Assembly (NCBI RefSeq): GCF_003966655.1
Contig: NZ_AP018795.1
Coordinates: 1,815,501 to 1,879,500 of the forward strand
Length of the DNA stretch: 64,000 bases
Origin: Acidithiobacillus ferridurans
GTDB taxonomy: Bacteria; Pseudomonadota; Gammaproteobacteria; Acidithiobacillales; Acidithiobacillaceae
Direction: 5' to 3'
The notes under the pieces are model-generated. The model had not been told where the DNA came from. It searched no databases and saw only the letters and a list, made by a program, of their open reading frames with translations. Shown in pieces: positions 8,721 to 18,041 of this stretch; the first letter of the stretch is position 1, and every line of letters begins with the position of its first letter. The position numbers and the translations under genes are program-made.

Positions 8721-9863
8721 TCATTGACCCAGCGCCAGACGGCCGCCATAGCCGGTGAGTTCCAGATATCCCCTCCCTACGGTCTGTCGGCCGGTCACGG
8801 CGCGCACGGCCCCTTCCCAGTAGACGGTGCCGCTGCTGCGGCTGGCGTCGAATTCCTGATTGTCCATGAGCGGGACGATAGCGAAATGCAGGTTTCCCAC
8901 CTGCATCTGCCAGCGCACGGGGTAGCGTATACCGGTTTGCGGCGACCGCCACCAATCGGAGGGCTGCATGCGGATGTCTTTGGCCGGAATGTAGTGTACC
9001 TGGCCCTGCGCATTGCGCTCTGTACCTGCCAGCCAGAAGGGCGCACCGTCGGCGCGGCGCATCATGAAGACCATGAGGGCACCGCCATTCTTCAGATTGA
9101 CCCCCAGCCAATCCCAACCGACAGCCTGTTTGGGCAGGTACGCCGCCGACCATTCGTGATCCAGCCACGCCTCCCCGCTGACGGGCTCACGCCGTCCTTT
9201 AATGTCCACCGTCCCGCTGACCTTCAGATGTGGAAGACTGTAGTAGTAGCTGGCATTCTTCGGGTCTGGACCCTTCCGGCTGATGCCCTGGAGACCTTCG
9301 AGCAGCACGGGTTGGGTTGGCGTGAATCGCAGTCGATAACGGATTTTTCTGCCGTTGATATGTGTTTCGTAAGCCTGCCCCTGCTGGCGCAGATACCAAT
9401 GGCGAATCCAGACATCGGTATGGTCTCGATCCGCCCCTGCCAACCCGAGACCCGCGCGCGCCGTCCGTTGCGCGGTGAGCAGATGCCCGATGCGCGGATC
9501 GCTCAGCGCCGCTTCGGCAAAAAGCAGTTCACCGGGATTGAAGGCGCTGGGGTTCGCCCAGACTTCAGCGGGCCGGACCCGGAAAAAGGTGATCTGAAAT
9601 CCCAGCTGTTTTCCCGATGCGTTATGCAGCCAGCCCGTTACATACCACCATTCAATGGGGAAATTCGGGTGACTGCCCAGGGCGTTGGGGAATTGCATGG
9701 GGTACTGCGGGGTGACCTTCACATCCGGGGTGGGCTGTAAAGGCAGGGGTGTCCCCGGCAGACCGGATTCGGCCTGCACTGGTCCACAGAGCCCGCAGCA
9801 CAGTACCAGAAGACCAGAATATATCCCTTTACGCGGTAATCCAGACCAGAAATGACTAATCAT
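8721..9863 (-). CDS. AttH-like lipocalin-domain protein (carotenoid 1,2-hydratase family)
   Basis: The 380-residue protein has a signal peptide (hydrophobic 15-28, cleavage after PVQA about 31). A double lipocalin-like body follows with the family signatures HPNFPIEWWYVTGWL, GFQITFFR, SGEAWLDHEWS and GWDWLGVNLKNGGALMVFMMR. Family members pair with FtsX-type ABC permeases (AttEFGH). The start overlaps the upstream permease gene by 8 bases, so it is the last gene of a three-gene exporter operon. The likely site is periplasm or outer membrane. Its ligand is unknown. Confidence 0.87.
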   Translation of the reverse strand: MISHFWSGLPRKGIYSGLLVLCCGLCGPVQAESGLPGTPLPLQPTPDVKVTPQYPMQFPNALGSHPNFPIEWWYVTGWLHNASGKQLGFQITFFRVRPAEVWANPSAFNPGELLFAEAALSDPRIGHLLTAQRTARAGLGLAGADRDHTDVWIRHWYLRQQGQAYETHINGRKIRYRLRFTPTQPVLLEGLQGISRKGPDPKNASYYYSLPHLKVSGTVDIKGRREPVSGEAWLDHEWSAAYLPKQAVGWDWLGVNLKNGGALMVFMMRRADGAPFWLAGTERNAQGQVHYIPAKDIRMQPSDWWRSPQTGIRYPVRWQMQVGNLHFAIVPLMDNQEFDASRSSGTVYWEGAVRAVTGRQTVGRGYLELTGYGGRLALGQ

Positions 9864-12363
9864 CGCGCAGCACTGCGGAGGTATGCCGGACCGCCCGCCG
9901 TCCAGCCAGCACCATGGTGGCCGTGCTCGCCAGCCAGAGGATAGCGCTCAGGGTCAGTAATAGGCGCCAGGATGGATGAAAGCCCATGTGCCAATGGAAA
10001 GACTGGGGATTGACTACCTCGATCAGGATGATGCTGATGGCCATCCCCAGTGCGCCGCCGATGAATATTCCGAGTAGCGAAAGGACGCTGCCCTCGGCAA
10101 AAAGCAAGGTGAGCAGGTCCCGCCGCCGCAGACCCAGATGCCGGAGCATGGCAAATTCGCTGCGGCGCATGAGCGTCTGCGCCCCGAAGCCGCTGCTCAC
10201 CCCCAGTAGCCCAATCACCATGGCGACAGCCTCCAGTGCATAGGTGGCGATAAAGCTCTGGTTGAATATCTGTAGGCTCTTGCTGCGAATTTCTTTGGGA
10301 GTCGCGATCAGTAATTGACCACCATCGGGCAATGTCTGCCGCAACTTGCGGATGGCAGCCGGTATCGCAGTGCCGGGACGCAGCCAAAGGGCGACGCCAT
10401 TGACCGCATCGTCTCCGGACCATGTACGGTATTGCTGAATGGGTATAGACACTGAACCCTCCTGATAGGCGTAATCCCGATAGATGCCGGCGATGATCAC
10501 CGTCCGCTCCTGCCCACCCAGCGGCAGATGGATCACCTGTCCTGTCCGCCAGCCACTGATACCTGCCAGAATCTCCGAAATCCACACCGGCGGTGGCTGT
10601 TGTGGCCCGACCTTGATCGCATGGAGCATCTGCAATTCCCGCTCCGGATCGCTGATGTTCATGCCCCGCGCGAGAAGCGTCACCGGCGGGTGCCCCGGCA
10701 ACAAATTCAGAGTGACCCGCCGCAGAGGCGAGCAGGCGCGGACGTCGGGCAGTGCGCAAAGCTGGTGCGCCGCGCCATGGGGGAGGAGTGAGTCTCTATT
10801 CATCCCGGCCTGCACATAGAGATCCGCGCGTAAAATGTCGGTCAACCAGTTGGCGACGGAGTCACGGAATGAACCTACCATCACCGCCATGGCCACGACC
10901 AGACTAAAGGCCACTACCACTGCAGCCAGGCTTTGCGCCGCCCGCCCCGGTGCGCCCCGCAGTTGTGCCAGGGCCAGACGCCAGACCGGTGCATGGGGCA
11001 GGGGAAAGAGCCTGGTCAGTGCGCGCAGGAGCGGTGCCAGTAAAAAGAGCAGGGCAAAGAGCAGGCAGGCTACCGCGCCGTAAGCTAGATAGGGAATGCC
11101 GTGGATGGCCGGCGCCAACGACCCGGCCAAGGCCAGTCCCAAGAGCAGCAGACCTACCCAGGGATGCTGGTGCTGCTGATGGGCCTGCTCTTCAGAGCCG
11201 GCTCGCAACGCCAGGGCGGGGATCGCCCGGCTGGTTTCCCAAGCCGGTAATAAGGCGCCGGTCAGCGCCGCTCCCAGGCCCGCCACGAAAAAGATCAGCA
11301 GGAGTCCCGGATGCCATTGCAAGTGCAAAGCCGTGGCACGGAAATATCCTGCTCCGAGGTCGCCACCCATGTGTGCCAGGGCCAGCCAAGCCGCCAGCAC
11401 GCCCAGCGGCAGACCCAGCAGCGCGCCCGGCAGACCCAACGTCGCACCCTGCAACAATACGGCCAGTACGACTTCCCGACGGCGCAGGCCCAGGACCCGC
11501 AACAGGGCCAGTTGCTGCCGTTGCCGCACTACCCCCATGGCCAGGGTGGAATAGACGAGAAAAGCTCCGGTAAACAGCGCTACCAGCGATAGTACCAGCA
11601 GGTTCACGCGATAGGCGCGCGAAGCATCCGCAGCCACGTGTCCCTGCTGCGCCGGGCTTTGTAACACAGCGCCGACCGGCAAATGCCCCTGCCATCGCGC
11701 GAGAAAATGCGCGACGGGTATTCCGGGGTCCAGACGCAGGTCGACCTGATTGAGGGTGCCGATCCTTCCCCACAGCCACTGTACTGCCGCAATATCCATG
11801 ACGCCGAATGCTTCGCTGCTGCCCACACCCGGCAGTTCGCCGATGATTCGCAGTGTGCGTGGCTGTCCGTCCGCGTCGAGCGTCAGCGTATCCCCTACCC
11901 GCAGGCCGAGATTCGTCAGTGCCGCCGGGCTCAGGGCAATGTGGTCGGGGGTCAGCAGGGCAAGCGGGCTATGCAGATGGAAAGGTAGCAGCGGTTGTCC
12001 CATGCGCGCCGCCTGGAAGGCGTCAATGCCGAGAATGGGGAGCATGCCCTTCCGGGCAGGATGCAGTACCTGCGCCTGCAAGCGGATTTCCGGAGTAGCC
12101 ACGGCTACATCTCTGGCCATACTCAGGCGCACATACCATTGTTCGGAAAAACCCTGTCCCGGCGCCGTCAGGGTCAGATCGGCCTGCCCCGACAGACGTC
12201 GCAGCCCGGCAGAAAAATCGCTTACGGCCTGGATGTTGATGAGGGCAATGGCCAGTCCCAGCGCGACCCCCAGCGCAATGCCGATGATCGCCAGCACGCT
12301 CGCCCCCGGCCTCTGGCGGAGGGGGCGCCATACGGCCGCTTGCCATGGAATCCGGGTGATCAC
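9856..12363 (-). CDS. ABC transporter permease, FtsX/LolE-like double module
   Basis: The 835-residue inner-membrane permease has two FtsX-type halves. Its topology is one N-terminal helix, a large periplasmic domain, a helix cluster near residues 260-400, a second periplasmic domain, and a C-terminal cluster after about 700. Characteristic FtsX stretches are LALLRVLGLRRREVVLAVLLQG and AMLRHLGLRRRDLLTLLFAEG. Its start overlaps the ATPase stop in ATGA. Together with the ATPase and AttH-like protein it probably forms a mechanotransmission-type transporter handling lipids or lipoproteins. The substrate is unknown. Confidence 0.88.
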   Translation of the reverse strand: MITRIPWQAAVWRPLRQRPGASVLAIIGIALGVALGLAIALINIQAVSDFSAGLRRLSGQADLTLTAPGQGFSEQWYVRLSMARDVAVATPEIRLQAQVLHPARKGMLPILGIDAFQAARMGQPLLPFHLHSPLALLTPDHIALSPAALTNLGLRVGDTLTLDADGQPRTLRIIGELPGVGSSEAFGVMDIAAVQWLWGRIGTLNQVDLRLDPGIPVAHFLARWQGHLPVGAVLQSPAQQGHVAADASRAYRVNLLVLSLVALFTGAFLVYSTLAMGVVRQRQQLALLRVLGLRRREVVLAVLLQGATLGLPGALLGLPLGVLAAWLALAHMGGDLGAGYFRATALHLQWHPGLLLIFFVAGLGAALTGALLPAWETSRAIPALALRAGSEEQAHQQHQHPWVGLLLLGLALAGSLAPAIHGIPYLAYGAVACLLFALLFLLAPLLRALTRLFPLPHAPVWRLALAQLRGAPGRAAQSLAAVVVAFSLVVAMAVMVGSFRDSVANWLTDILRADLYVQAGMNRDSLLPHGAAHQLCALPDVRACSPLRRVTLNLLPGHPPVTLLARGMNISDPERELQMLHAIKVGPQQPPPVWISEILAGISGWRTGQVIHLPLGGQERTVIIAGIYRDYAYQEGSVSIPIQQYRTWSGDDAVNGVALWLRPGTAIPAAIRKLRQTLPDGGQLLIATPKEIRSKSLQIFNQSFIATYALEAVAMVIGLLGVSSGFGAQTLMRRSEFAMLRHLGLRRRDLLTLLFAEGSVLSLLGIFIGGALGMAISIILIEVVNPQSFHWHMGFHPSWRLLLTLSAILWLASTATMVLAGRRAVRHTSAVLRDD

Positions 12364-13034
12364 AGGGGATGGAAGCCCTGCGCGTCGAAACGCAGTCGGC
12401 GTTGCGCCCAGTCTGCCGCAGTCGCCGAATGGGTCACCAGCACAATAGCCGCCGCCTCTGCTTCTCCCACCTCACGCAGGAGGCTGAGCACGGTTTCCGC
12501 AGATTCGGCATCGAGGCTCCCCGTCGGTTCGTCCGCCAGGATCAGCGACGGGCGATGTACTACCGCACGCGCTACCGCAACCCGCTGCATCTCGCCGCCA
12601 GAAAGCTCCCGTGGCCAGGCATTCAGGTGACTGCCGATGCCGAGCCGTTCTACCAGAGTTTTAACCCGCCGATTCATGTCGCGCCGGGGCAGGCCGTTCA
12701 GTCGCCAGGGCAGGGCGATGTTTTCCTCTACGGTCAATTGCGGGATCAGATGGAAGGCCTGAAACACAAAACCCATGTACCGCCGCCGCAGGAGCGTACG
12801 TGCATCGTCATCCAGGGTGTCGAGCGATTGCCCCTTGAAAGTCATGTGTCCCGCATCGGGGCGATCCAGGCCGGCAATAATATGGAGCAGGGTGCTTTTG
12901 CCAACGCCGCTTTCCCCCATGACGGCTACAAAGTCTGCTGGTGCTAGGTGGAGGCTCGCATTGCGGAATAACCAGCGCTGCGGGTCTCCGGGAAGTCGTT
13001 TTGCCAGATTGTTCAGAACCAGAAGTGCCGTCAC
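12360..13034 (-). CDS. ABC transporter ATPase, MacB/LolD class
   Basis: The 224-residue ATPase has Walker A GESGVGKST (40-48), the Q-loop AFHLIPQLTVEENI, the signature LSGGEMQRVAVARA, Walker B LILADEPTGSLD and an H-loop. I chose GTG 13034 because GGAAAGGA lies about 6 bases upstream. An ATG at 13076 adds 14 residues but has no ribosome site. It heads the exporter operon, with its stop overlapping the permease start by 4 bases. Confidence 0.88.
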   Translation of the reverse strand: MTALLVLNNLAKRLPGDPQRWLFRNASLHLAPADFVAVMGESGVGKSTLLHIIAGLDRPDAGHMTFKGQSLDTLDDDARTLLRRRYMGFVFQAFHLIPQLTVEENIALPWRLNGLPRRDMNRRVKTLVERLGIGSHLNAWPRELSGGEMQRVAVARAVVHRPSLILADEPTGSLDAESAETVLSLLREVGEAEAAAIVLVTHSATAADWAQRRLRFDAQGFHPL

Positions 13035-13135
13035 GCCATCCTTTCCAAGTTTTGCCCAACGCAGATGGTTTACCATACGCCAAGCCCGCAACGGCGACTA
13101 TACCGGTCTTCAGGACAAGGGCGGTGCATCGGGTT

Positions 13136-13165
13136 TTGACCTGAGCCCGCGCGACAGGTTAGAAT
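13136..13165 (+). promoter_or_regulatory. promoter of tRNA-Ser
   Basis: TTGACC (13136-13141) and TAGAAT (13160-13165) with an 18-base spacer place the transcription start just before the mature tRNA 5' end at 13175. Position and motif quality agree well. Confidence 0.65.
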
Positions 13166-13174
13166 CCCACTACC

Positions 13175-13267
13175 GGAGAGATGGCCGAGCGGCTGAAGGC
13201 GCTCCCCTGCTAAGGGAGTATGGGGCTAAACACTCCATCGAGGGTTCGAATCCCTCTCTCTCCGCCA
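13175..13267 (+). tRNA. tRNA-Ser(GCU)
   Basis: This is a 93-base type II tRNA. The acceptor stem is GGAGAGA (13175-13181) paired with TCTCTCC (13257-13263), followed by discriminator G and an encoded CCA (13265-13267). The anticodon stem CTCCC/GGGAG encloses the loop CTGCTAA with anticodon GCT at 13209-13211. A long variable arm follows, and the T arm has GGTTCGAATCC. The serine identity follows from the anticodon and the long variable arm; it reads AGC/AGU codons. Confidence 0.97.
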
Positions 13268-13311
13268 CCCTTACTGGCTTAAATCCTAACGAAAGTGACC
13301 ATCCATCGCTC

Positions 13312-13339
13312 TTGCATCCCTGTTGTATCGTGCTATCCT
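13312..13339 (+). promoter_or_regulatory. possible trxA promoter
   Basis: TTGCAT and TATCCT are 16 bases apart in the 215-base gap between tRNA-Ser and trxA. This would give an untranslated leader of about 135 bases. No hairpin with a T tract is seen behind the tRNA. The match is moderate. Confidence 0.3.
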
Positions 13340-13482
13340 TCAATCATCTTATGGACTGAAAGAAGTACTTATCTGCGGGCGCCATCCGGCGCATGTGGTC
13401 TCGGGTTAAATCCCTCGAATGATAAAAATCTCATGAATATCCACCGAAGCGCTGTACCCAACTGACTGAGGAGCTCTCTCCA

Positions 13483-13809
13483 ATGAGTGACGCCATTCTT
13501 TATGTGTCTGATGACAGCTTTGAAACGGATGTATTGAAGTCCCCCAAACCGGTATTGGTCGATTTCTGGGCCGAATGGTGCGGACCTTGCAAAATGATTG
13601 CCCCCATTCTGGAAGAGGTCGCTGATGAATATGCCGACCGCCTGCAGGTTGCCAAATTCAATATCGACGAAAATCCCAATACCCCCCCTCAGTACGGTAT
13701 TCGCGGTATTCCCACACTGCTCCTTTTCAAGGCTGGCAAGCTTGAAGCGACCAAAGTGGGTGCCCTGAGCAAAGCCCAACTGACCACATTCCTGGATAGC
13801 CAACTTTGA
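13483..13809 (+). CDS. trxA: thioredoxin TrxA
   Basis: This 108-residue cytoplasmic disulfide reductase has the classical active site WCGPC (32-36), the FWAEW lead-in, the conserved Asp in VLVDFW, and the cis-proline loop [12 protein letters not shown]. It spans the whole protein with no signal peptide. GAGGAGC-like sequence precedes the ATG. rho follows directly, the common trxA-rho arrangement in gamma- and betaproteobacteria. Confidence 0.97.
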   Translation: MSDAILYVSDDSFETDVLKSPKPVLVDFWAEWCGPCKMIAPILEEVADEYADRLQVAKFNIDENPNTPPQYGIRGIPTLLLFKAGKLEATKVGALSKAQLTTFLDSQL

Positions 13810-13925
13810 ATATGCCACGTCCCCGCCGTAAACCTCCCCGGACGCCCAAGTCCTTTCCCAACGAAGATATTCTGGTAGACGACGAAGACGAGAACGCGCT
13901 TTGTCCGCCACCTGGCGCTGCGGCG

Positions 13926-15182
13926 ATGAATCTGACCGACCTCAAACGCAAAACGGCCGCTGATCTGGCGGTGATCTGCCAGGACATGGGGTTGGAGGGT
14001 ACCGCCCGTCAGAAGAAACAGGAAATCATTTTCAATATCCTCAAGGCGCACGCCCGCAATGGCGACGCCATTTACGGCGAGGGTGTGCTGGAAATTCTGC
14101 AGGATGGTTTTGGCTTTCTGCGTGCCGCTTCCGGGTCTTATATGGCGGGGCCGGATGACATCTATGTCTCGCCCTCGCAGGTACGGCGCTTTCACCTGCA
14201 GACCGGAGACACGGTTTCCGGCCAGATTCGCCCTCCCAAAGAGGGTGAACGCTATTTCGCGCTGCTCAAGGTGGAGAGCATCAATTTCGAAGCGCCGGAA
14301 GCAACCCGCAACAAAGTCAATTTTGACGATTTGACGCCTTTGTTCCCGGACGAGCGTTTGCGCCTGGAATACGACGCGGTACCTTACGGCGAAATGGCAC
14401 CGCGGATCATCGATCTGGTCTCGCCCATCGGCAAGGGCCAGCGCGGTCTGATCGTCGCTCCGCCCAAAACCGGCAAGACGGTGTTGTTGCAGCAGATTGC
14501 CCACGCCATCACCGCCAACCATCCGGAATGCTATCTGATCGTGCTGCTGATCGACGAGCGTCCAGAAGAAGTGACAGAGATGCAGCGCTCGGTGAAGGGA
14601 GAGGTGGTCTCTTCCACCTTTGACGAACCGGCGACGCGCCACACTCAGGTTGCGGAAATCGTCCTGGAAAAGGCCAAACGCCTGGTGGAGCACAAGCACG
14701 ATGTGGTCATCCTGCTCGACTCCATCACCCGCCTGGCGCGCGCCTTCAACACTGTAGTGCCGTCTTCCGGCAAGGTGCTGACCGGCGGTGTGGATGCCAA
14801 TGCGCTGCAGAAGCCCAAGCGCTTCTTTGGCGCCGCACGCAACATCGAAGAGGGTGGCAGCCTCACCATCATCGCCACGGCGCTGGTGGAAACCGGTTCC
14901 AAGATGGACGAAGTCATCTTCGAGGAGTTCAAGGGCACGGGCAATATGGAAGTACATCTCGACCGGCGTCTAGCCGAGAAACGTACTTACCCGGCCATCA
15001 ACCTGAACAAATCCGGCACCCGTCGTGAAGAACTGCTGGTCCCTGCCGAGATGCTCAGCAAAATGTGGGTATTGCGCAAATTGCTCGCGCCCATGGACCC
15101 GGTGGAATCCATGGAGTTTCTGCTCGACAAGGTGCGCAGCACCAAAAATAACGCAGAGTTCTTTGACTCCATGAACCGTTGA
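13926..15182 (+). CDS. rho: transcription termination factor Rho
   Basis: Rho is a hexameric RNA helicase ending transcription at C-rich sites. From ATG 13926 the protein is 418 residues, matching the usual length, and starts [14 protein letters not shown] like other Rho. Landmarks are the RNA-binding cold-shock-like domain with DGFGFLR, the P-loop APPKTGKT, the Walker [10 protein letters not shown], the Q-loop [20 protein letters not shown] and the R-loop. The frame is open back to ATG 13812, which would add 38 basic-then-acidic residues. Neither start has a clear ribosome site, so the N-terminus is uncertain. Confidence 0.95.
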   Translation: MNLTDLKRKTAADLAVICQDMGLEGTARQKKQEIIFNILKAHARNGDAIYGEGVLEILQDGFGFLRAASGSYMAGPDDIYVSPSQVRRFHLQTGDTVSGQIRPPKEGERYFALLKVESINFEAPEATRNKVNFDDLTPLFPDERLRLEYDAVPYGEMAPRIIDLVSPIGKGQRGLIVAPPKTGKTVLLQQIAHAITANHPECYLIVLLIDERPEEVTEMQRSVKGEVVSSTFDEPATRHTQVAEIVLEKAKRLVEHKHDVVILLDSITRLARAFNTVVPSSGKVLTGGVDANALQKPKRFFGAARNIEEGGSLTIIATALVETGSKMDEVIFEEFKGTGNMEVHLDRRLAEKRTYPAINLNKSGTRREELLVPAEMLSKMWVLRKLLAPMDPVESMEFLLDKVRSTKNNAEFFDSMNR

Positions 15183-15192
15183 GCGGGCCTGC

Positions 15193-15221
15193 TGGACGCC
15201 CGCCCCCTCCATCCCTATAAT
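15193..15221 (+). promoter_or_regulatory. probable rpmE promoter
   Basis: TGGACG and a perfect TATAAT are separated by 17 bases, with the start predicted near 15228 and rpmE at 15257. The -35 lies within a small GC hairpin (15183-15188 with 15198-15203) after the rho stop, which could be a weak rho-operon end signal. Confidence 0.5.
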
Positions 15222-15256
15222 TCGCCTCTTTGTATCAAGGCCCGAGAGTAGCTAAC

Positions 15257-15463
15257 ATGAAAAGCAATATTCACCCCAAGTACGAAGAGATCACCGTCAC
15301 CTGTAGTTGCGGCAACGTTTTCAAGACGCGCTCGACGGCGAACCGCGACCTGCATATTGATCTCTGCTCCGAATGCCATCCTTTTTACACGGGTAAACAG
15401 CGTGCGGTTTCCGCTGCGGGCCAGGTAGAGAAATTCCGCAAGCGTTACGGCGGCGGGCAGTAA
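15257..15463 (+). CDS. rpmE: 50S ribosomal protein L31
   Basis: The 68-residue zinc-binding (C+) form of L31 has cysteines at 16, 18, 37 and 40 (CSC and CSEC) and the family sequences MKSNIHPKY and [11 protein letters not shown] 15257 is preceded by GAGAG; an earlier in-frame start would add nine non-conserved residues. Keeping all four cysteines marks it as the zinc-replete paralogue type. It is separated from malic enzyme by 6 bases. Confidence 0.97.
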   Translation: MKSNIHPKYEEITVTCSCGNVFKTRSTANRDLHIDLCSECHPFYTGKQRAVSAAGQVEKFRKRYGGGQ

Positions 15464-15469
15464 ATCGGG

Positions 15470-16708
15470 ATGGTGGAGGCCGATCCTCAGGCGGATTTGC
15501 GGCGCCGGTCGCTGGACTATCACGCCCGTATGCCGGCAGGTAAGCTTTCCGTCGAGCCAAGCAAACCCTGCGCCAGTCCCGAAGACCTGTCTCTGGCGTA
15601 CACGCCAGGAGTGGCGGCCCCGGTGCGGGAGATCGTCGCCGACCCGGATAAGGCTTACGACTATACGGCCAAGGGTAACCTGGTGGCCGTTATCAGCAAC
15701 GGTACGGCAGTGCTCGGCCTGGGTAATGTCGGGCCGTTGGCGGGTAAGCCCGTCATGGAAGGCAAGGCGCTGCTTTTCAAGCGCTTCGCGGATATTGACG
15801 CGTTTGATATCGAAGTGCAGGCGCGCGACGCCGAACATCTCATCGACGTGGTGGCGGCCATCGCCCCAGGTTTTGGGGGTATCAACCTGGAGGATATCGG
15901 TGCGCCCGTATGTTTTCAGGTGGAAGAAGCCTTGCAGGCCATGCTGGATATTCCCGTATTTCACGATGATCAGCATGGTACGGCAGTGATCGTGGCTGCG
16001 GCGTTGCAAAATGCACTGGAATTGCAGGGTAAGGAGTTGGGTCGCGCCAAGGTCGCTATTGTGGGTGCTGGTGCCGCCGGAATTGCCATTGCGCATATGT
16101 TGCGGGCACTGGGGGTGGCGGATATCTTCCTGAGCGATTTGCATGGAGTGCTGCACAGCAAACGTACGGATCTCACCCAATGGCATAAACCTTTTGCTGT
16201 GGCACCCCAGGACTGGGATCTGGTGGCGATGTTGCGTGGCGCCGATGTAGTCATCGGCGTCTCTGCGCGCGGCGCCATTCCGGAAGCCGCGTTGCTAGCG
16301 CTGGCGCCCAAGCCGGTAATTTTTGCGCTCGCCAATCCCGATCCTGAGGTGGACCCCGCCCTGGCGCGGCGCCTGCGTCCCGACGCCATCATCGCCACGG
16401 GTCGATCGGATATGCCCAATCAGGTCAACAACGTGTTGGGCTTTCCCTTCCTCTTCCGCGGCGCACTGGATTGCCGGGCTCGGCAGATCAACCAGCCCAT
16501 GTTGCTGGCGGCCGTGGATGCTTTGGCGAAGCTAGCGCGGGAGCCGGTGCCGGACGCTGTGCAGGCCGTTTACGGGCTGACTGCACCGCAAGGTCTGACC
16601 TTTGGTCCCGAGTACATTATCCCTAAAGCTCTGGACCCCCGCCTACGGCCGTGGGTCTCTGGCGCGGTAACCACTGCCGCCCGGGAAAGCGGCGTCGCGC
16701 GGCGCTGA
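15470..16708 (+). CDS. maeB: NAD(P)-dependent malic enzyme, short form
   Basis: This enzyme oxidatively decarboxylates malate to pyruvate. The 412-residue protein covers the N-terminal malic domain ([52 protein letters not shown]) and the NAD-binding domain ([43 protein letters not shown]). It lacks the C-terminal phosphotransacetylase domain of large MaeB proteins. Cofactor preference is not readable by eye. It probably shares transcription with rpmE. Confidence 0.93.
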   Translation: MVEADPQADLRRRSLDYHARMPAGKLSVEPSKPCASPEDLSLAYTPGVAAPVREIVADPDKAYDYTAKGNLVAVISNGTAVLGLGNVGPLAGKPVMEGKALLFKRFADIDAFDIEVQARDAEHLIDVVAAIAPGFGGINLEDIGAPVCFQVEEALQAMLDIPVFHDDQHGTAVIVAAALQNALELQGKELGRAKVAIVGAGAAGIAIAHMLRALGVADIFLSDLHGVLHSKRTDLTQWHKPFAVAPQDWDLVAMLRGADVVIGVSARGAIPEAALLALAPKPVIFALANPDPEVDPALARRLRPDAIIATGRSDMPNQVNNVLGFPFLFRGALDCRARQINQPMLLAAVDALAKLAREPVPDAVQAVYGLTAPQGLTFGPEYIIPKALDPRLRPWVSGAVTTAARESGVARR

Positions 16709-16714
16709 GTCACG

Positions 16715-17770
16715 ATGCGTCTCGCGGATCTGACGGTTCGCGATCTGCGATTCGCCTTCGGCCAACTGCTTGCCGCCATTTTGTTTTTTGCCCTTGTCTG
16801 GAAAATTCTTTCTCCCTTTTTGCCAGCCCTGGGCTGGGCCGCCATTCTTGTTTATGCGACCTGGCCGCTGGCTGGTCCCATGCGCCGACATTGGCCGCCC
16901 GTGCCGGCAGCAGTAGGCGCCACGCTCCTGTTGGCGCTGATTTTTATTCTTCCCGTAATTTTCCTGAGCATCAGCCTGGGGGCGGAGTTGCACCATGTAC
17001 TGACCGATCTCGGTAGAGTGGATGCACACACGACCCTGGAATCAAGTCTGAATCGAATACCCTGGCTGCATGATCTGTTCGCGCAGATTCCTGCAGCCTG
17101 GAAGACGAAACTGATGCCCGGTGCCCTGACCCCCGACCTTTCCGCCTGGGCGGGGCGGCTGGGCAGCGTTGCGGGTGGGATCGGTCGTTTCGGTACTTTG
17201 CTTATACTTGTTCTCATCACCGCCTTTTTCTTCTACCGGCATGGTGAAGTGCTGGTGGACCAGTTGCGCCGTTTTGTCGGTCAGGTGCTGGGACAGCGGG
17301 GCGATGCTTATCTGCGGACGGTGGCCAGCACCATCCGTGCGGTGATTTATGGCATTCTGGCGACTGCAGTGGCGCAGGGGACGCTGTCGGGATTGGGTTA
17401 CTGGGTGGCGGGGCTGCCCGCACCCGTACTGCTGGCTGCCGTCACCCTGCTGTTTTCCTTTATCCCCTTCGGTACCCCGCTGGTCTGGGGGGCTGCGAGC
17501 ATCTGGTTGCTATCTCAGGGCGAGATTTGGGCGGGAGTGGGCCTGGCCCTGTGGGGTGCGCTGGTGGTGAGCTGGATCGATAACCTGATCCGCCCGCTGG
17601 TGATTTCCAACGCGGTACGGATTCCATTTCTGCTGGTTCTATTCGGGGTGCTGGGCGGCATTCTCGCCTTCGGCTTCCTCGGTCTGTTTCTGGGGCCGGT
17701 GCTGCTGGCCGTGCTGTTGGCGATCTGGAATGAGTGGTTGCGGCCAGCGCCTGCTGCGCCACAAGGTTGA
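16715..17770 (+). CDS. AI-2E family transporter (PerM/YdiK-like membrane protein)
   Basis: The 351-residue membrane protein has about eight hydrophobic segments in the family pattern: two N-terminal helices, an amphipathic middle, the ALITAFFFYRHG segment, VAQGTLSGLGYWVAGLPAPVLLA, and the C-terminal DNLIRPLVISNAVRIPFLLVLFGVLGGILAFGFLGLFLGPVLLA. DNLIRP and GLFLGP are the family signature. Some relatives export AI-2 or act as Na+/H+ antiporters; the substrate here is unknown. It begins 6 bases after the malic enzyme. Confidence 0.88.
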   Translation: MRLADLTVRDLRFAFGQLLAAILFFALVWKILSPFLPALGWAAILVYATWPLAGPMRRHWPPVPAAVGATLLLALIFILPVIFLSISLGAELHHVLTDLGRVDAHTTLESSLNRIPWLHDLFAQIPAAWKTKLMPGALTPDLSAWAGRLGSVAGGIGRFGTLLILVLITAFFFYRHGEVLVDQLRRFVGQVLGQRGDAYLRTVASTIRAVIYGILATAVAQGTLSGLGYWVAGLPAPVLLAAVTLLFSFIPFGTPLVWGAASIWLLSQGEIWAGVGLALWGALVVSWIDNLIRPLVISNAVRIPFLLVLFGVLGGILAFGFLGLFLGPVLLAVLLAIWNEWLRPAPAAPQG

Positions 17771-17898
17771 ATGTCCGCTCCATGCAGGCAGGCAGTTGTC
17801 AGCACAGATAAATGTATATGAGCATGTGTCCCAAAGCCCTTTGATCTGTCCTCAGAGGAAATACTCAGCGGATTTGCAGCCCGGCGAGCGTCTACTTC

Positions 17899-17927
17899 TT
17901 GGCCTGTCTCACGCCAGGCCCTATACT
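17899..17927 (+). promoter_or_regulatory. possible ilvD promoter
   Basis: TTGGCC and TATACT are separated by 17 bases and would start transcription about 105 bases before ilvD. A small hairpin GGCCTG/CAGGCC (17901-17920) overlaps the element and may instead be the end signal of the permease message. The rest of the 271-base gap shows nothing I recognise. Confidence 0.3.
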
Positions 17928-18041
17928 GCGGATACTAACCAGACGGTCAGTGTGCTTTTACTCGGCACCCTGCCATCCACGCCGCCATCGGGGTGGCATC
18001 CACGCGATGCATCCCGTTGCTGAACTTGCCACGAGGACCTC

